Shown: positions 23,937-35,785 of the stretch, one piece after another
Layout: each line of letters opens with the position of its first letter
Numbering within the stretch: position 1 is the stretch's first letter
Assembly (NCBI GenBank): GCA_029255685.2
Contig: CM055311.2
Span: forward strand, 56,875,048-56,939,047
Direction: 5' to 3'
From: Silene conica
Taxonomy: Eukaryota; Streptophyta; Magnoliopsida; Caryophyllales; Caryophyllaceae
Length of the DNA: 64,000 nt
Made by a program: the position numbers and the translations under genes
The notes under the pieces: generated by a model
The model's database searches: none
The model's input: only the letters and a program-made list of their open reading frames with translations
Told to the model about the DNA's origin: nothing

Positions 23937-26329
23937 TTTTGTAATATGTATAGTTTGTGTGGCAGGCTTGTTGAATTTGTAGTTAAATGTCGATCGACAA
24001 CTTTGGTCGAAATTATTAACAAGTTCACAGATGACCAGAAAAAAAGCAGTTAAAGAGATTGGTTTTGGGCCTTGTTAGAACTGAAAATAACAGAACTACC
24101 AAAGCGTATATTAAAATGGGTGATACATGCATTCAACCAAAACAGCTTCATGTTCAAAGTTTCTACAACGAAGGAATATTCTGAATAAGCATGATGTTCA
24201 TGGCTTTTTCATGTTACCTAAGGAAGGTAACGAAGTAGAGTTTACACCAATTGGTCGTTGTAAACAGTCAGCAGAAGAACCTTTGAAAGAACAGTGGCGT
24301 AAAAGGTTTGGCTTAGGAGGAACAACAGAGATGATAAAGATGAACGACTTAATATCTGACAGATTAAAGCGAACAACTGATAGTGGAGATGACTTTAAGC
24401 GGATGTTTGTTCTCTACAATATGTGCACCTTCTTAGCACCTAACACAAGTCATATACTAGACTTCGAGCTGCTTAACGTTGTCGAAGATGTTGCGAAAAT
24501 CAGACATCTAGATTGGTGCAAGTACGTGCTTGATAAGTTGGTTATAACAGTTAAAGAGTTTAAAGGTGGTATTAAGAGCTTGTGTGAATGCACTTTGTTC
24601 CTGATGCTGACATACATACATAGAATAGAGTTTAGAGGAGATGTGCAGCCAACTGAACTTCCACTAATACAATATTGCACAGATGAAAAGCTGAAGAAAA
24701 GAGTAAGTGATGAGAAAGAAGTAGGATGCTTGGAAGATGGGACGATGACAAAGACAATATATCCAATTTGTGTGAACAAACCAAAAACTATTTCTGAAAA
24801 GGATGGAAGTCGGGGGACTGGATTTCAGAGAGGGAAAGTGTATGTAACAATGGAGCTGCCTCCAGGAATTGAATCAGACGAACAGTTAAAGAAGAGGGTC
24901 ATTGATGTAAGTTCATAAAAATAGTTGTTATTCTAAAAAAACATTTATAATGCCGATTCTGTGAAAAGTTAAATAGCATTAACACTTATATTTTCCACGT
25001 GTAATGTTTTTCAGGGCATTCATTTGCTTTTCCTTGAGAAGGGATTCTGACCTTTCTTATGCTAGAAATATTGATCGTATGAGCATGTTTAAGCAAAAAG
25101 TAGGGTCAGAATCAGGTGTCGTTGATGAAAGCAATGCAACATCGAGTACACCAGCTGCTTCAACACAAAGTCAGCAATTGTACAACAATCATGTTTTCCA
25201 TGCTTATATGGACGAGTTGGTGAAGAGGACGAAACATGCCCAAAGCCTTTTTATACCTTCTTTTGAAGAGTGTGAAGATGTAGTAAATGCATACAACAAG
25301 TCCTTTGAAGAAAAAGAAATGTTACAAAGAGGAATGAGTCGCCAGAGAATATTGAAATTTTTGCTAAGGATAAAGGGACAGTTAATGAGCAGACATCAGA
25401 CAAGGACGAGGTGCCGACTACACATGTTACAAACAGCAACGATTTCAGCTACGTGTCTGATAATGTGGCTCAACATACAGACATGGTAAAGAGTCCAAGT
25501 GTTAAAGCGGAAGAAAACAAAGATGAAGATTCAGACGACAACGAAGACGACACCAAAGACAGAGCAACTGATATGCATTGTTATCTACTTCACACAAATA
25601 GGGAAGAAGAATGTATGGCGCTAGTGGACTATGATTTCGAGTGTTTAATGGAATGTGGATATGGAGAAGACGAAGTTATTCTGTTGTCGCAGTACATGAT
25701 TCAAAATAGTGAGTTGATGAGTCCTCTACTTCGACTGAGGAAGGAGGTAGTCGACTACTGTTATCTAACAGAGCACAACTACGTGAATGAGTAAGTACAC
25801 ATTTTAACTGGTTAAATTTGTATATATTTTGTATATTTTTATCATGGACATTTGCATATTGCATCTTAATATTTTTTTTTATAGTGAGAAACTGCCAATA
25901 TATGGATTGTTGCACTTTATGTCAAAGGCTGATGCAAAAAGTATGATGGCAGATGAGTTGATAACAACATCAGTCATAGAATGTTGGTTAATTATGCTTA
26001 ATGAAATGGCTGTGACGAAGGTGATGGTTGATAAACCCTCCAGATTATACATTGGGATTAATCATATGGTATATTACTCTGAAGGGTTATTGGTGTTATA
26101 GTAGTTGAAGTAGTATTTTATACTATTAATAAGGTCGTATGTTATTGTGAAGGCTTAAACATGTTATAGTAATAGAAATAGTATGTTATACTACTTATCA
26201 TAGTGTTACAAGTTCATATTTCAGGAACAAGTCATAAACTTATTGACAACAAAAGATGACAAAATGGCATGATATGTACAAGAAGTATTTAATGCATGGA
26301 AATGATGAGAGCAGTGTTGCAAAAGTCCA

Positions 26330-27020
26330 TTGAAACGATATTTATGAAGTGTTTTGCTTGTCTAGGACCGACAATGAGGTAACCTATATAACATTGAGGG
26401 ATTCAAATCCTTCACAAGATGATAGTCTTAGGGAAAAGTGGAGGGAAAGATTTGGAATACAATGAACAAAAATAAAATAATTAAAGTGAACTGGGTCCAC
26501 GAGAGGTTGAAAACAACAAGAGAAAGCGGTGATGAATTTAATAAGCTGTTTGTGTTATACAGCTTGACAACATGCTTAACACCAACGTCAAACCATTCCA
26601 TTGACATGAAGTTGGTAAAGAATGTTGAAGATGTAAACCAGATAAGAACATTTAACTGGTGCATTTGACAAATTGGTTGAGTCCGTCAGAGCATATAAGG
26701 ATAAGGGCACAACATTTGTTCGAGGCTGCACCCTGTTTCTCCTAATTGAATACTTGCACCAGTTTAAATTTCAATGGGTTTTTCCCCCACCACCCTGCCA
26801 CTGATAAGGCTTTGGACGAATGAAAATATATCAAAGAGGGTGAATGAGGAGGTTGGAGTAAAAGCACTTGGTGGTGGGGCTTTGACAACAATTGTTTTTC
26901 CTATTTGTCTTAACATGCCAACTACAGCAGCCCGCCAAGAAAAGGGGAAAGCATATCTATCAGTGGAGCTGCCAAGAGGAATTGAAACAGATGAGCAATT
27001 AAGAGCAAGAGCAGCCGATG
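26330..27020 (+). pseudogene. Second, diverged copy (partial) of the Ulp1-associated domain
   Basis: Segments YEVFCLSRTDNEVTYITLRD, KWRERFG, KTTRESGDEFNKLFVLYSL, CLTPTSNHSIDMKLVKNVED and ELPRGIETDEQLRARAADV align in order with the domain at 24200-24910 (for example RTTDSGDDFKRMFVLYNMC and ELPPGIESDEQLKKRVIDV). The copy is broken by frame changes near 26460, 26665 and 26770. It is clearly diverged from the upstream copy, so it is an older duplication or an independent capture rather than a recent tandem repeat. Confidence 0.65.
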
Positions 27021-27100
27021 TAAGTGAACTCTCTCTCTCTCTCTATATATTTTCATTAGTCATATCTATATATCCCAACTTTAAAAAAAATTAGTTGAAT

Positions 27101-28028
27101 ATTTAAAATGTTTTACTGTAGGAAAAGAACTAGCAAATATTGATATATTTAAAAGGTGGTGGTTGTTATTGAAGTTGTATGTAGACAAAGGTATGTAGTG
27201 AAGGATGATGGTTGTCATGGTACTTTGATTTGTGGCAGGATCAATTGTTGGTATCTAATGAGTAACGGTAGGACAATTGTTGGTTGATTATGGTGTACTT
27301 TGTGAAAATGGTGATTGATTTGGGAAAGTTGTTGATAATGAGAGGATAAGGACAATAATGGGTGAATTGCAAGGATGTAGTGCACTTTGTACAGTATTTA
27401 ATTGAAAATTTATAACTCATAAGCCACACCATTACGAATGGCGTATCTCTTAAAGTATACTGTCATTCTTTATGGCGTGTTTGACTTATAGCTTTGTTTT
27501 CGTATAGTAACTTCAAATACGCCAGTATCAATGGCGTGTTTACGCTGTGTTTAAGGTATTGTAAATCCGAGCCTACGTGAACACTATCCCAACACGATAA
27601 ATACTTTAATTTTGAACATTATTTCAAAAAATCATTCCTAAATTTAAGGCAGGAAGGAAAGACATTAAACATAGTTCAACATAAAAAAGAATAAACAAAA
27701 TATATTGAACATAGTCTAAAACGAAATAACAACCATATTCGTATCACATTTATAGACCAAACATTCACAGACAGATGACACAACACAATATAAACAACAA
27801 AAGAAAAATTACAAACTTTACAAGTGTTATAAATATCTTTAGAGCAACCTTGAATGTGGAGTTGATAATGAATTGCAGTAACAATAACAAGGTAACCAAG
27901 GTGATCAGATCGAGTTGCAGTAACAATAACAAGGTAATCATAGAATTTACATTGATAATGAATTAAGAAATCCTAGTCGATTGACCCTCAAATAAACATC
28001 ATGAAAATATCATGTCACCATTACTCCA
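27101..28028. other. Gene-poor spacer ending in the peroxidase 3' UTR
   Basis: No exon, terminal inverted repeat or RNA gene could be supported. Two related blocks with AATGGCGT (27436 and 27530) and a direct repeat of AGTTGCAGTAACAATAACAAG-like sequence (27876 and 27915) are the only structure. The right end must contain the 3' untranslated region of the minus-strand peroxidase gene. Confidence 0.4.
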
Positions 28029-31000
28029 TCAGTCATCTCCTAATGCTTTCTTTATGTCTTTCTGCAAGGACATTCAAAACAACTTATCAACTTTCTTTGA
28101 GCTTGCTCCAAAAGTCCAAATTGCAATATACTCTCAAATTTCTGTTAATAATATTCAATACCAGTTAAGCAAAATCGTTTGCATTTTGCAGGACATGGAT
28201 TACAGATCTTTTTTCTCACAACTGACAGGATAAAGTCAACACGTCGTTTGGTCGTGTTATAAAACAACACAGATCTTTCGTAATGTTTTCATAGACTTTC
28301 CACATACAAGTACGCACGCAATGACAACAATATTACTACATTACCCAACGGCTCCTGCAAATTCCAGGGTAAGGGAGGATTTGTGCGAGGAGGCTAGTGG
28401 AAAGAAAACCTAATATGAATTTTGTATTTATAATGTAAAAGTAAGTACAAGTAGTGATTATCCCATGCAATTTCATTATGTCTCATCCAGAAATAGTCCA
28501 TAATCAAAGAACAATGAGTCTAACTTTATTTGAAAATGAAATTTGTAAGAATGCCATAGACAATATTTGAAAATTTGCAACATGACTTTATAGACAATGA
28601 GAAACAATTGAAATTGTTTTATAGAGAAAGAAACACGGAAATTAGGAAAAACATCAAATCTCTAAATAATAAAACCTCGACTCAGCAATAAACATTAAAT
28701 CTGCCCTAGTAATGACAAACACTAAAGACCAATTCAAATGTTCTTATATGAGAATGTCTCATAATTATATTGTCATAAGGTGGACCCGAAGTCATTTTTT
28801 TAAGTAACTGAGTTACTTTTAGACCCTTAACAAGAAATTGACTGATCAGTGTGGCAGAAGGGGGAGATAAGGGAAGCTTGAGGTACCTCAATGGACAGTG
28901 GAGCGGTGGTTGTACCATAACGTTCAAGGACTTTGCCTTCCTTGTCAACTAGGAACTTTGTAAAGTTCCATTTGATAGAATTTCCCCAAAAAAATCCACC
29001 TGTACTTGCTTTTAAAAATTTGTAAACAGGTGCTGCATTTGCTCCATTGACACGAACCTGTTACACCACATTATCAAATGCTAGCCGTTTATAAGGTTAA
29101 TCAACAAAAAATATGAAAGCATAATATGCACAGAATGGAGTCAATTTACGAGTATTTATGCTCCATGCTCCATGAACTCCAAGTGCTGTGTCTGGTATTT
29201 TCTCAAAGTGTATGACCACCAGATTAACAATTTATAAGACCTCGCTTGATTTAGTATGACTTGTTCAAATTCTTGCATTTGGTTTAGTGTGACCATTGCA
29301 TCAACCAATCCCTTCTCCCTTTTTAGATAATTTTTTAAATCTCATTGTCGTATAGTATTTTCATTGATACACTTAAACTAAACATCATCGATCATCCTTC
29401 CCTTGGATTCGACCCTTATTACCACTTGGTACTAGTTAGTAAATCTAGTAGTCTTAAAAATTGTTAACTTTAGTGGTCTTAAACTCTTAATGCAAAACAC
29501 TTTGAGAAATGGTAAATTGGCAAAAGAAAATACTATTAAAAAAACGAAAAGCAACAAAATCCAGACTTCGGACATCTCACCATGGTTTCTGTAATGACCA
29601 AGGTCAAAGTAGGACAAAGTCCAACGGTCACCTGAGAGTTCTTATCATTAAGAAAACAAGTAAAAAGACTACTCTATCTTCCCCTAGTTTCTGCTCTCTT
29701 GCAACGATTTCTTTTCAAAATCAAGCTTTTTGTTGTTTGAATTACAAGGAAAATTACAAGGACATACACTACCCTGTCTTGAGTAGGGATGGCAATGGGT
29801 AGGGTCTGGGTAGGGTCCGGCAAGACCCGACCCGACCTGGCCTAAAAATCCTTAGACCCATACCCGACCCATACCCGGCAGGGTCTGAAATCAATGGACC
29901 CATACCCGACCCTAACGGGTCTGGGTCTGGGTAGGGTCTACCCTAGGGTCCAACGTTTTTTAACGAATTCTTCGATAAAATGTACCAAGGTTTAAATTAA
30001 ATTACAAAGTCTTAATTAAAGTATTACAAAGTCTTGGAAAAATTCTTAAATCTCTTACAAATTACAAATACCAAACACAAAGAAATTGTTTGACAATTAA
30101 CAAACCTAATCAAACCAACTGTAAGCTTATATTTTTAATCTCACATGTCCCTATTAAAGTATTATGAGAAACATGAGGTACCAATGTACCAGCAAACCAC
30201 CAATTGTAAGCAACTAAGCATATATTTTTAATCTTACGATTGTAAAGAGGTGCTCTCCATGTTGATTAAAGAACAATTTCATGATAGACGCGCCATCACA
30301 GCTATTATTTTAGCTCACATGTAGTTCTAATGACATTCAATGTTAGTCCCAAACATCATAAGAGAAGAGAGTATTTTAAAAAATGACCCTGGGAACGTAA
30401 GTTGACTAGTTGATTTATGATTTTAATTTTTTTTTTTTTTTAAAAAAATACACGGGTCCACGGGGCGGGGCGGGTCTCAATAGTTAGACCCAGACCCGAC
30501 CCTACATTTTTTATATTGGACCCATACCCGACCCATACCCGAGCGGGTCCCAAATATTCAAACCCATACCCGACCCATTAGGGTCCGACCCTAAGGGTCT
30601 GGGTTGGGTACCCGACCCGCTGCCATCCCTAGTCTTGAGTGTCATAACAATCCGTAAATGCAAAGAAAAATTCCTAAAGCTACCCCAGATATTTTTTGGG
30701 TTTCCACCTGAGACTGTGAAACTAGGTAGCAAGGGTAGAGACAAACAGCTAAGTGCGTAATTCGGGGTTCATACTGTACAATGTGTCTTTTAACTTCAGT
30801 AGGGCAACAATCTAACACACTGCCTAGTACCTTTCTTCATCCATTCCTTCTAACTCTCACTTGAAATTTGAGATGACAATTGGCTATCAAGCTCCTGGGT
30901 CTAAACCATCAGGTTGAGCCCACCTATAATCAATGTGAGCAAATGGTATGTACCGCAGTAAGTATGCTCACAGGTACAACCAATTCTTCAATAGATTAAT

Positions 31001-33434
31001 AACAATCCGCTACATTCTTTAAATCTACGGCATCATAATTCATAAGTCATAACAATCAGGTTATTTCAAGTACAAACACTCTGTTTGGGTATATTAGTAG
31101 GAGGGAAGCAGGTAGGAGCAATTGTGTTTCTGATCTAAACCTGACCAACATTAAAGGATTTTCAATTGATTTTCAAAAGGAGAGGGGAAATGAACTACGA
31201 AGCGTCTGTTAAGAGATTTTAGTTTGGCTTATAGGATGGAAAATGGATACCTTCAACCCAATTTGCTACCCAAGCAACGGAAAATCAGTCCTCCTCTTTT
31301 TCCTCCACATCTTTCATCCAGCAAAGGCTAAGTGGTGACAGGAGGTCACAGCATCACAAGAAACGCATTTTCCTCCCTCAAAAGAACTTCCATCATCTTC
31401 TTCCACGTTTCGGCAAATGATTTCCATATTATTATACAGTTAACCCTCAAGGGACTATTTTAGATTTGAGTGTTGTAAAATCTTTAAAAATTGCCCAGCT
31501 GATTAACTTGCAGTTCGCTCCCAAAATACGAATGTGTAAATCCTAAACGATGAAGTGCTATATAAGTTCAAGATCACGATGAAATGTCAAAGGAGCAAAT
31601 CTTAAGGACTCTTAACAGAAGTCCTTAAAAATCCTTCTGATTAGTAAACAAACCCCATAGCCATGAATAAAAAGGACTTAGCGAACATATTGCATTCTTA
31701 AGAACTTTTCTCATCATCATTACCCAAACGACTAGAGAGGCTCCTTTTCCAAGCATCATAGGTATTGATGATACACAACTTTTTATCGAGAGAATAGAGA
31801 CTGTCAAACCTTTTCACTGAACAAAGGATCCTTCATTGTTAGTTTCTTACTATATAAAAGAATTCTTGTGACCATGTCACATAAATAGACTACTCATTAA
31901 GATGCATTTTGACTAAGCCCATATCCCAAAGCCAAAAGAGAAAAGAACATTTGCATCCGTCGATAATGAACAACACTCTTTCAATTCAAGCCCTCCTCTT
32001 AAAATACATATAAAAGGGCAGCCCGGTGCACGATGGCACCACGTGCACCCCCGCTAGGCGAGGGTCCGGGGAAGGGCCCCACCACAAGGGTGTAATGGGG
32101 GCAAGCCTTCCCTTGCCATTTTTTGGCATTCCTCAAAAAATATTTGATAGAAATCATTATAAAATGCAGTTGTAGATACAACAATCACGAATCATGGTGA
32201 AACAATGGAAGCGATGTCAAAGGAGCCGTGAATCTCACGACATTTGCCATTATGTTACTGTGTTGCCCAACCAATTTTTGGTTGCATTATCTGATAAGTA
32301 ATCCCATCGGATTGCCAATATTGATATAACCACTTACCTATGAATTTTTATACTTTTTTTAAGACTAATTCTTCAAAATCATATATTTCCATTTTTACAA
32401 CCTTTTTATCATATGGGTTGCAAATAGTAACCTTACCTGGGCAAGAGACATGGTATTAGCTAAACAGATAGGATGAATAATGGGAAAGTAACTGAGAATT
32501 GCAAGAGTGAAGTGAGTTAAATAATGTGTTTTAGAATGACAGTAGTAGTTTAGAAAATAAAGCGCAAGTCGTCTGAATTTCACGCAAATATCCTCCTTTC
32601 CATCTTGATTCTAAAAGCAGAGAATTGGGTCCCAAAGAATGATTGAGCGTATGAGTTTGCATGATAAGTTGGGCAGATAAAGATTGAGACAAAATGTGAT
32701 TGGAGAGATGGTAAGTTACCTTTTGAAAAATAGGGTACTCAGCCTTGAATCTTGTACAAGCAAATTGTTGAGTCTCTTCACTTGTTCCTGGTTCTTGCTT
32801 TAAAAATTGGTTGCACGGGAATGCCAAGATTTCAAGACCTGAGGTAAAAGGACAATGAAGAATAAACAGCCTACCCTAAGGTAGTACTCCTTAGAGAATG
32901 GAGCAGGCATACAAGGTTTGATATAGAGAATTGGAAAGCAAGTTGCAGTAGAGCAAAGCCCTTTACTTAACGCTTTGAAGAATGAAGAAACTGTAATAGG
33001 AGTAGAAAGTAGTTGATAGAGAGGAGAGGTGTGAAGGTGTGATACCGTTATCCTTGTATTTCTGATACAATTCAGTTAACTGGGTGTAGTTTGATTCCGT
33101 AAAGCCACTGACACAAACATAAATATTGTTAATGAGTAGATGAAATTGAGAAATTAGAGAAATAGAAATAGAAAAGAAAACAAGGATTGAGGATTGAAGA
33201 CCATTTGGAAGCGACATTGACGACCAGAAGAACCTTGCCTTTGTAAATACTCAAGTCAACATCTGTACCCCTGCTATCCTACAAATGAATACCCAGATCG
33301 TTAATCTAACACCAGAGTCCAGAACAACACAAATGAAATGAAATGAAATGAAGAGAGTTAATTAAATTAAATTAAATTACCTTGACAGTGAATTCATGAA
33401 TAGATTTTTGAGACACTGATTCAGCGCCACCCAT
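28029..33434 (-). CDS. GPX: Phospholipid-hydroperoxide-type glutathione/thioredoxin peroxidase, 171 aa
   Basis: Coding exons on the minus strand are 33434-33381, 33278-33202, 33107-33046, 32838-32720, 29057-28887 and 28061-28029. All junctions are GT-AG and phase-consistent (172 codons with stop). The enzyme reduces hydrogen and lipid hydroperoxides; plant members usually take electrons from thioredoxin. Cys44 in VASKCGFT is the peroxidatic residue (TGT, split by intron 2; animal homologues have selenocysteine). Gln79 in the QEPG motif and Trp134-Asn135 in KWNFTKF complete the tetrad. Cys92 (QQFACTRF) is the likely resolving Cys and FPCNQ is present. The start MGGAESVSQ begins directly before the domain with no transit peptide, so a cytosolic form is inferred. 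The last exon encodes only [10 protein letters not shown] and stop. Intron 4 is 3.66 kb and full of transposons. Confidence 0.95.
28062..28886 (-). other. Last GPX intron (825 bp)
   Basis: Bounded by GAG/GTACC after 28887 and TTGCAG before 28061. AT-rich; no element with both ends was recognised in it. Confidence 0.85.
29784..30631. mobile_element. Non-autonomous hAT element, 848 bp, with perfect 8-bp target duplication
   Basis: It starts TAGGGATGGCAATGGGTAGG and ends CCCGACCCGCTGCCATCCCTA-like, giving an inverted repeat with TAGGGATGGCA at each end. GTCTTGAG is duplicated exactly at 29776-29783 and 30632-30639, the 8-bp signature of hAT insertion. Both ends are rich in GGGTCTGGGTAGGG and ACCCGACCC subterminal repeats typical of transposase-binding sites. 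The middle has no coding capacity. It lies in GPX intron 4. Confidence 0.92.
32016..32135 (+). mobile_element. Au-SINE-like fragment
   Basis: GGCAGCCCGGTGCACGATGG, GGGTCCGGGGAAGGGCC and ACCACAAGGGTGTAATGGGG occur in order, as in the plant Au SINE family. The fragment lacks a recognisable end beyond CTTCCCTTGCC. It lies in GPX intron 4. Confidence 0.7.
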
Positions 33435-33698
33435 TTCTCCTTGTTAATTTCTTACCTCCTCGTAATAATAGGGACTGTATTCTCACAAATTCAATGTCAA
33501 TAATTATATTATTGATGAATTGATTTTGGTTGGAAAAGGAAATAAGGTGATCGTGAATCACACAATATACACCTCTCACCTACCTATATTTCCCACTTTG
33601 GGCCCTCCAAAACTAAATTAAGTACGCCGTCGTCCTTCTGCTTTCTTTTCGTGATACTACTTCTTCACGCGCGAGGTACCCTAACATATTAGGACTAT

Positions 33699-34461
33699 GG
33701 GTCTGTTTGGCAAAAGATACCTGAAATTTGAAGAGATACCTGAAAAGTACCTGATTTTTGTTAAAACTATTTGAAAACTAGCTGAGAAGGTAGCTGATAT
33801 TTGACAAAATGACGTAAAATGACATGGTTTATTATTGATATCTTTTACGTTTTTACTATTATTCTTGTGTTATTGTAGACAAATCCCAGAAACAAATAGA
33901 GTAGTAACTTCTGAAGAGAATCGTGCACTTAAAATGGTACTGGAAAATGCCTACATTGCTACTTCCAGGATTTCTTCATGTACACTGTTTTGAATGAATT
34001 GACCATTAAAATCAAGTTATAAGAATAGCTTCAACTACTAGCTTTTATATATACATGATTCATGCCCAAAGAATTTCACAAATTAATATATAACGATGAG
34101 GTGAAAAAAAAAATTTAAACAATATATCCTCAAAAATATACTATTGACATAAAATTAGTTTTCTATTAAAGTCATACAAAAAAAAAATTAATTAAGTTTA
34201 CGTAAGGATTTTGTAGTGTGTTTAATTTTGTTAATTAACGTTATAAAATCCGAAGGAAGAATAGGTAAATAAAAATGAATCAGTACCTGATTTGTCAAAT
34301 GCTACATGAGGTAGCTTTTTATTTCAGATACATGTTTCACCTTTTTTCAGTCCAAACAGGTAGTTGTCAAACACTCCAAAAATAATAAGCTACTTGATTG
34401 TTTTGGCAAAAAAATTATTTCAGACAAATCAGGTAGCTGAAATTGCTTGCCAAACAGACCC
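33699..34461. mobile_element. 763-bp MITE with GGGTCTGTTTGGCAA ends, in the GPX promoter
   Basis: Perfect 15-bp terminal inverted repeats GGGTCTGTTTGGCAA/TTGCCAAACAGACCC are flanked by TAT on both sides. The subterminal word AGGTAGCTGAAATT / AGCTGATATTTGAC recurs. The terminus type recalls Tourist/Harbinger or hAT MITEs, but the 3-bp TAT duplication is not the canonical TWA, so the superfamily is left open. It ends about 265 bp upstream of the GPX start codon. Confidence 0.8.
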
Positions 34462-35477
34462 TATCACTCGCTTATTTTATTCGTGTCCATTCATCAATGC
34501 AATTTTCTATTAAGCGCGAACTTTATTATTATATTCTTGCTTTAACAACACTTGCCACTTCTGTTGACGGTTGGAGGAAATCTCAAGGCCTTTACACTTC
34601 CGGACTTCCGGTGAAGGCCAACGTCGATGTTCGCCTAGTTTCTATTGTCATTGTCGCGAAAATTCGTTCTGAAATTGCATTTTTGTCCTTCGTTTTCTCA
34701 GCTTTGGAAACACCTTGGTCAATTTTATCAGGAGTAAGTCATCCTTTTCTTTCCCTTTGTCCAATCGTGTGGCTTTCATCTGTTTGGAGACCGGTTTATC
34801 TCCTATTTCTCCAATTTTTTTGTTTGTAGACATTGATTTGCTCTCCAATTTAGCCCGGAGAGTTTATATCAATTTTGTGTCTACTCAAAAGAAATTTTCG
34901 AATTAGGTATTTCCAAAGCCAATGGTTCTCAAGTCGAAACCTTATCAGATAACTTTGGTTATTTTAGGTGTGAGCCCCATTATTATGTTTTTTTTATCGA
35001 TGCTGGATTTTTTTAGCCGCGAGCCCCAGATATCTGTTTAGTTTGGTTATTTTAGCTGCTGGTTTTTGTATGTCAACTTTCTGTTATGCTTTAAGATCTC
35101 AGATTCTCAGGTGATCTTCTTCATTGCTAAGATCTATCTTATGGATAGTCCAGTGTTTTATTGTTGGTCTATTTTTGCGATTTTTGTAGGCTTCCATGAG
35201 TTCCATGACATTCAAATTTATTTTGCCCATTGTTTTAGAAATTGTTTTATGAATGTATTTAGTATGGATAGCCTATTGATTGGTTTATCTAAGCTTTGTT
35301 GGAGCCGTATTATTTATTATAGAATTAATTATGGACTCGGACTCTACAAGTTTGTTCCTAATTTTACCGTCTTTATCAGCTACTAACTTACATAGTCACT
35401 TTTGTATCAATGAGTTTAGCCGAAGGTGAACTTACAAAGTCACTTTTGTATCATTTCGTTTTTTTCGTGATTTTTTC
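34462..35477 (+). other. Unassigned sequence upstream of the LINE fragment
   Basis: Just over 1 kb between the MITE and the LINE endonuclease. It may be the LINE 5' region, but neither plus- nor minus-strand frames resemble a LINE ORF1 that I recognise. No other feature seen. Confidence 0.3.
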
Positions 35478-35785
35478 ATGAATATTGCACTTTGGAATAT
35501 TAGGTGTACTAAAAGAATGAACTTTTGTGAAGAACTCAATTTTTTTTGCTCATCAAACGGAATTAAGATTTTAGCTGCATGTGACACCAAGTCTGAAAGT
35601 ATGTCTGCGCTTTCCTTGATAGCTCATTTGGGATTTAGTCACTGCGTCTTCGTCCCAAGTGTAGGCCTGTCAGGTGGGATTTGGCTTTTTTGGAAAGAAA
35701 CTATGTCTGTGACCTTCTCGATTAATGTCACGTTTAAATCAAGTAAATTTATTTGTTGTGAAGTTCATGACCTATTGGACAAAGT
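35478..35785 (+). mobile_element. LINE (L1-type) ORF2 endonuclease fragment
   Basis: About 100 codons read MNIALWNIRC, LAACDTKSESMSALSLI, FVPSVGLSGGIWLFWKE and CCEVHD. This fits the start of the apurinic-endonuclease-like domain of plant L1 LINEs (family pattern MNIxxWNCRG, ETK, GxxGGLWLLW). The similarity stops abruptly where the FAR1-transposase similarity on the opposite strand begins. No reverse transcriptase is present. Confidence 0.75.

Larger units (their letters stand above)
23303..26070 (+). pseudogene. Ulp1-associated (KAONASHI-like) gene, frameshifted
   Basis: The first exon 23303-23478 encodes a lysine-rich, nuclear-type N-terminus (MPKKIKNQDL). After a (GTT)n intron, an exon from 23969 encodes a conserved alpha-helical domain (LVEFVVKCRSTTLVEIINKF, LPKRILKWVIHAFNQNS, NKHDVHGFFMLP, WRKRFGLGG, LAPNTSHILD). 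The longest open frame is 24127-24918. Later exons give an acidic linker and, at 25737-26070, VVDYCYLTEHNYVN and YGLLHFMSKADAKSMMADEL, which in related plant genes precede the C48 catalytic core. Frameshifts are needed near 24048, 24090, 24178 and 25340, and the catalytic core is missing. The family assignment rests on recalled similarity to Ulp1-carrying MULE genes. Confidence 0.6.
22807..27100. mobile_element. Element E8: left end plus Ulp1-associated gene; right end not found
   Basis: The left end (GGAGACCCGATGAGTCTAGA, then ATGTCCTACCATTTCAGACC and GATAATGGACGCACATGATG) matches the right end of E3 in inverted orientation over about 100 bp. It carries a 22-nt GTTACTGTAACTT array (23650-23745) and a Ulp1-associated pseudogene plus part of a second copy. 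No matching right terminus is seen before the peroxidase gene, so the element is truncated or its end has decayed; the right boundary given is where recognisable content stops. Confidence 0.55.

Noticed and set aside
23675-24053. Poly-Val, poly-Leu and poly-Asn frames
   Set aside because: Produced by the (GTT)n tract in an intron.
28012-28233. Forward-strand 73-codon frame overlapping the peroxidase 3' end
   Set aside because: It is the antisense of the last peroxidase exon (splice site, [10 protein letters not shown] and stop fit the minus strand) plus neighbouring sequence.
34443-35386. Possible LINE ORF1 or independent gene
   Set aside because: Frames on both strands are short, rich in Phe/Leu/Ser and show no zinc knuckle or other recognisable motif; left as unassigned.
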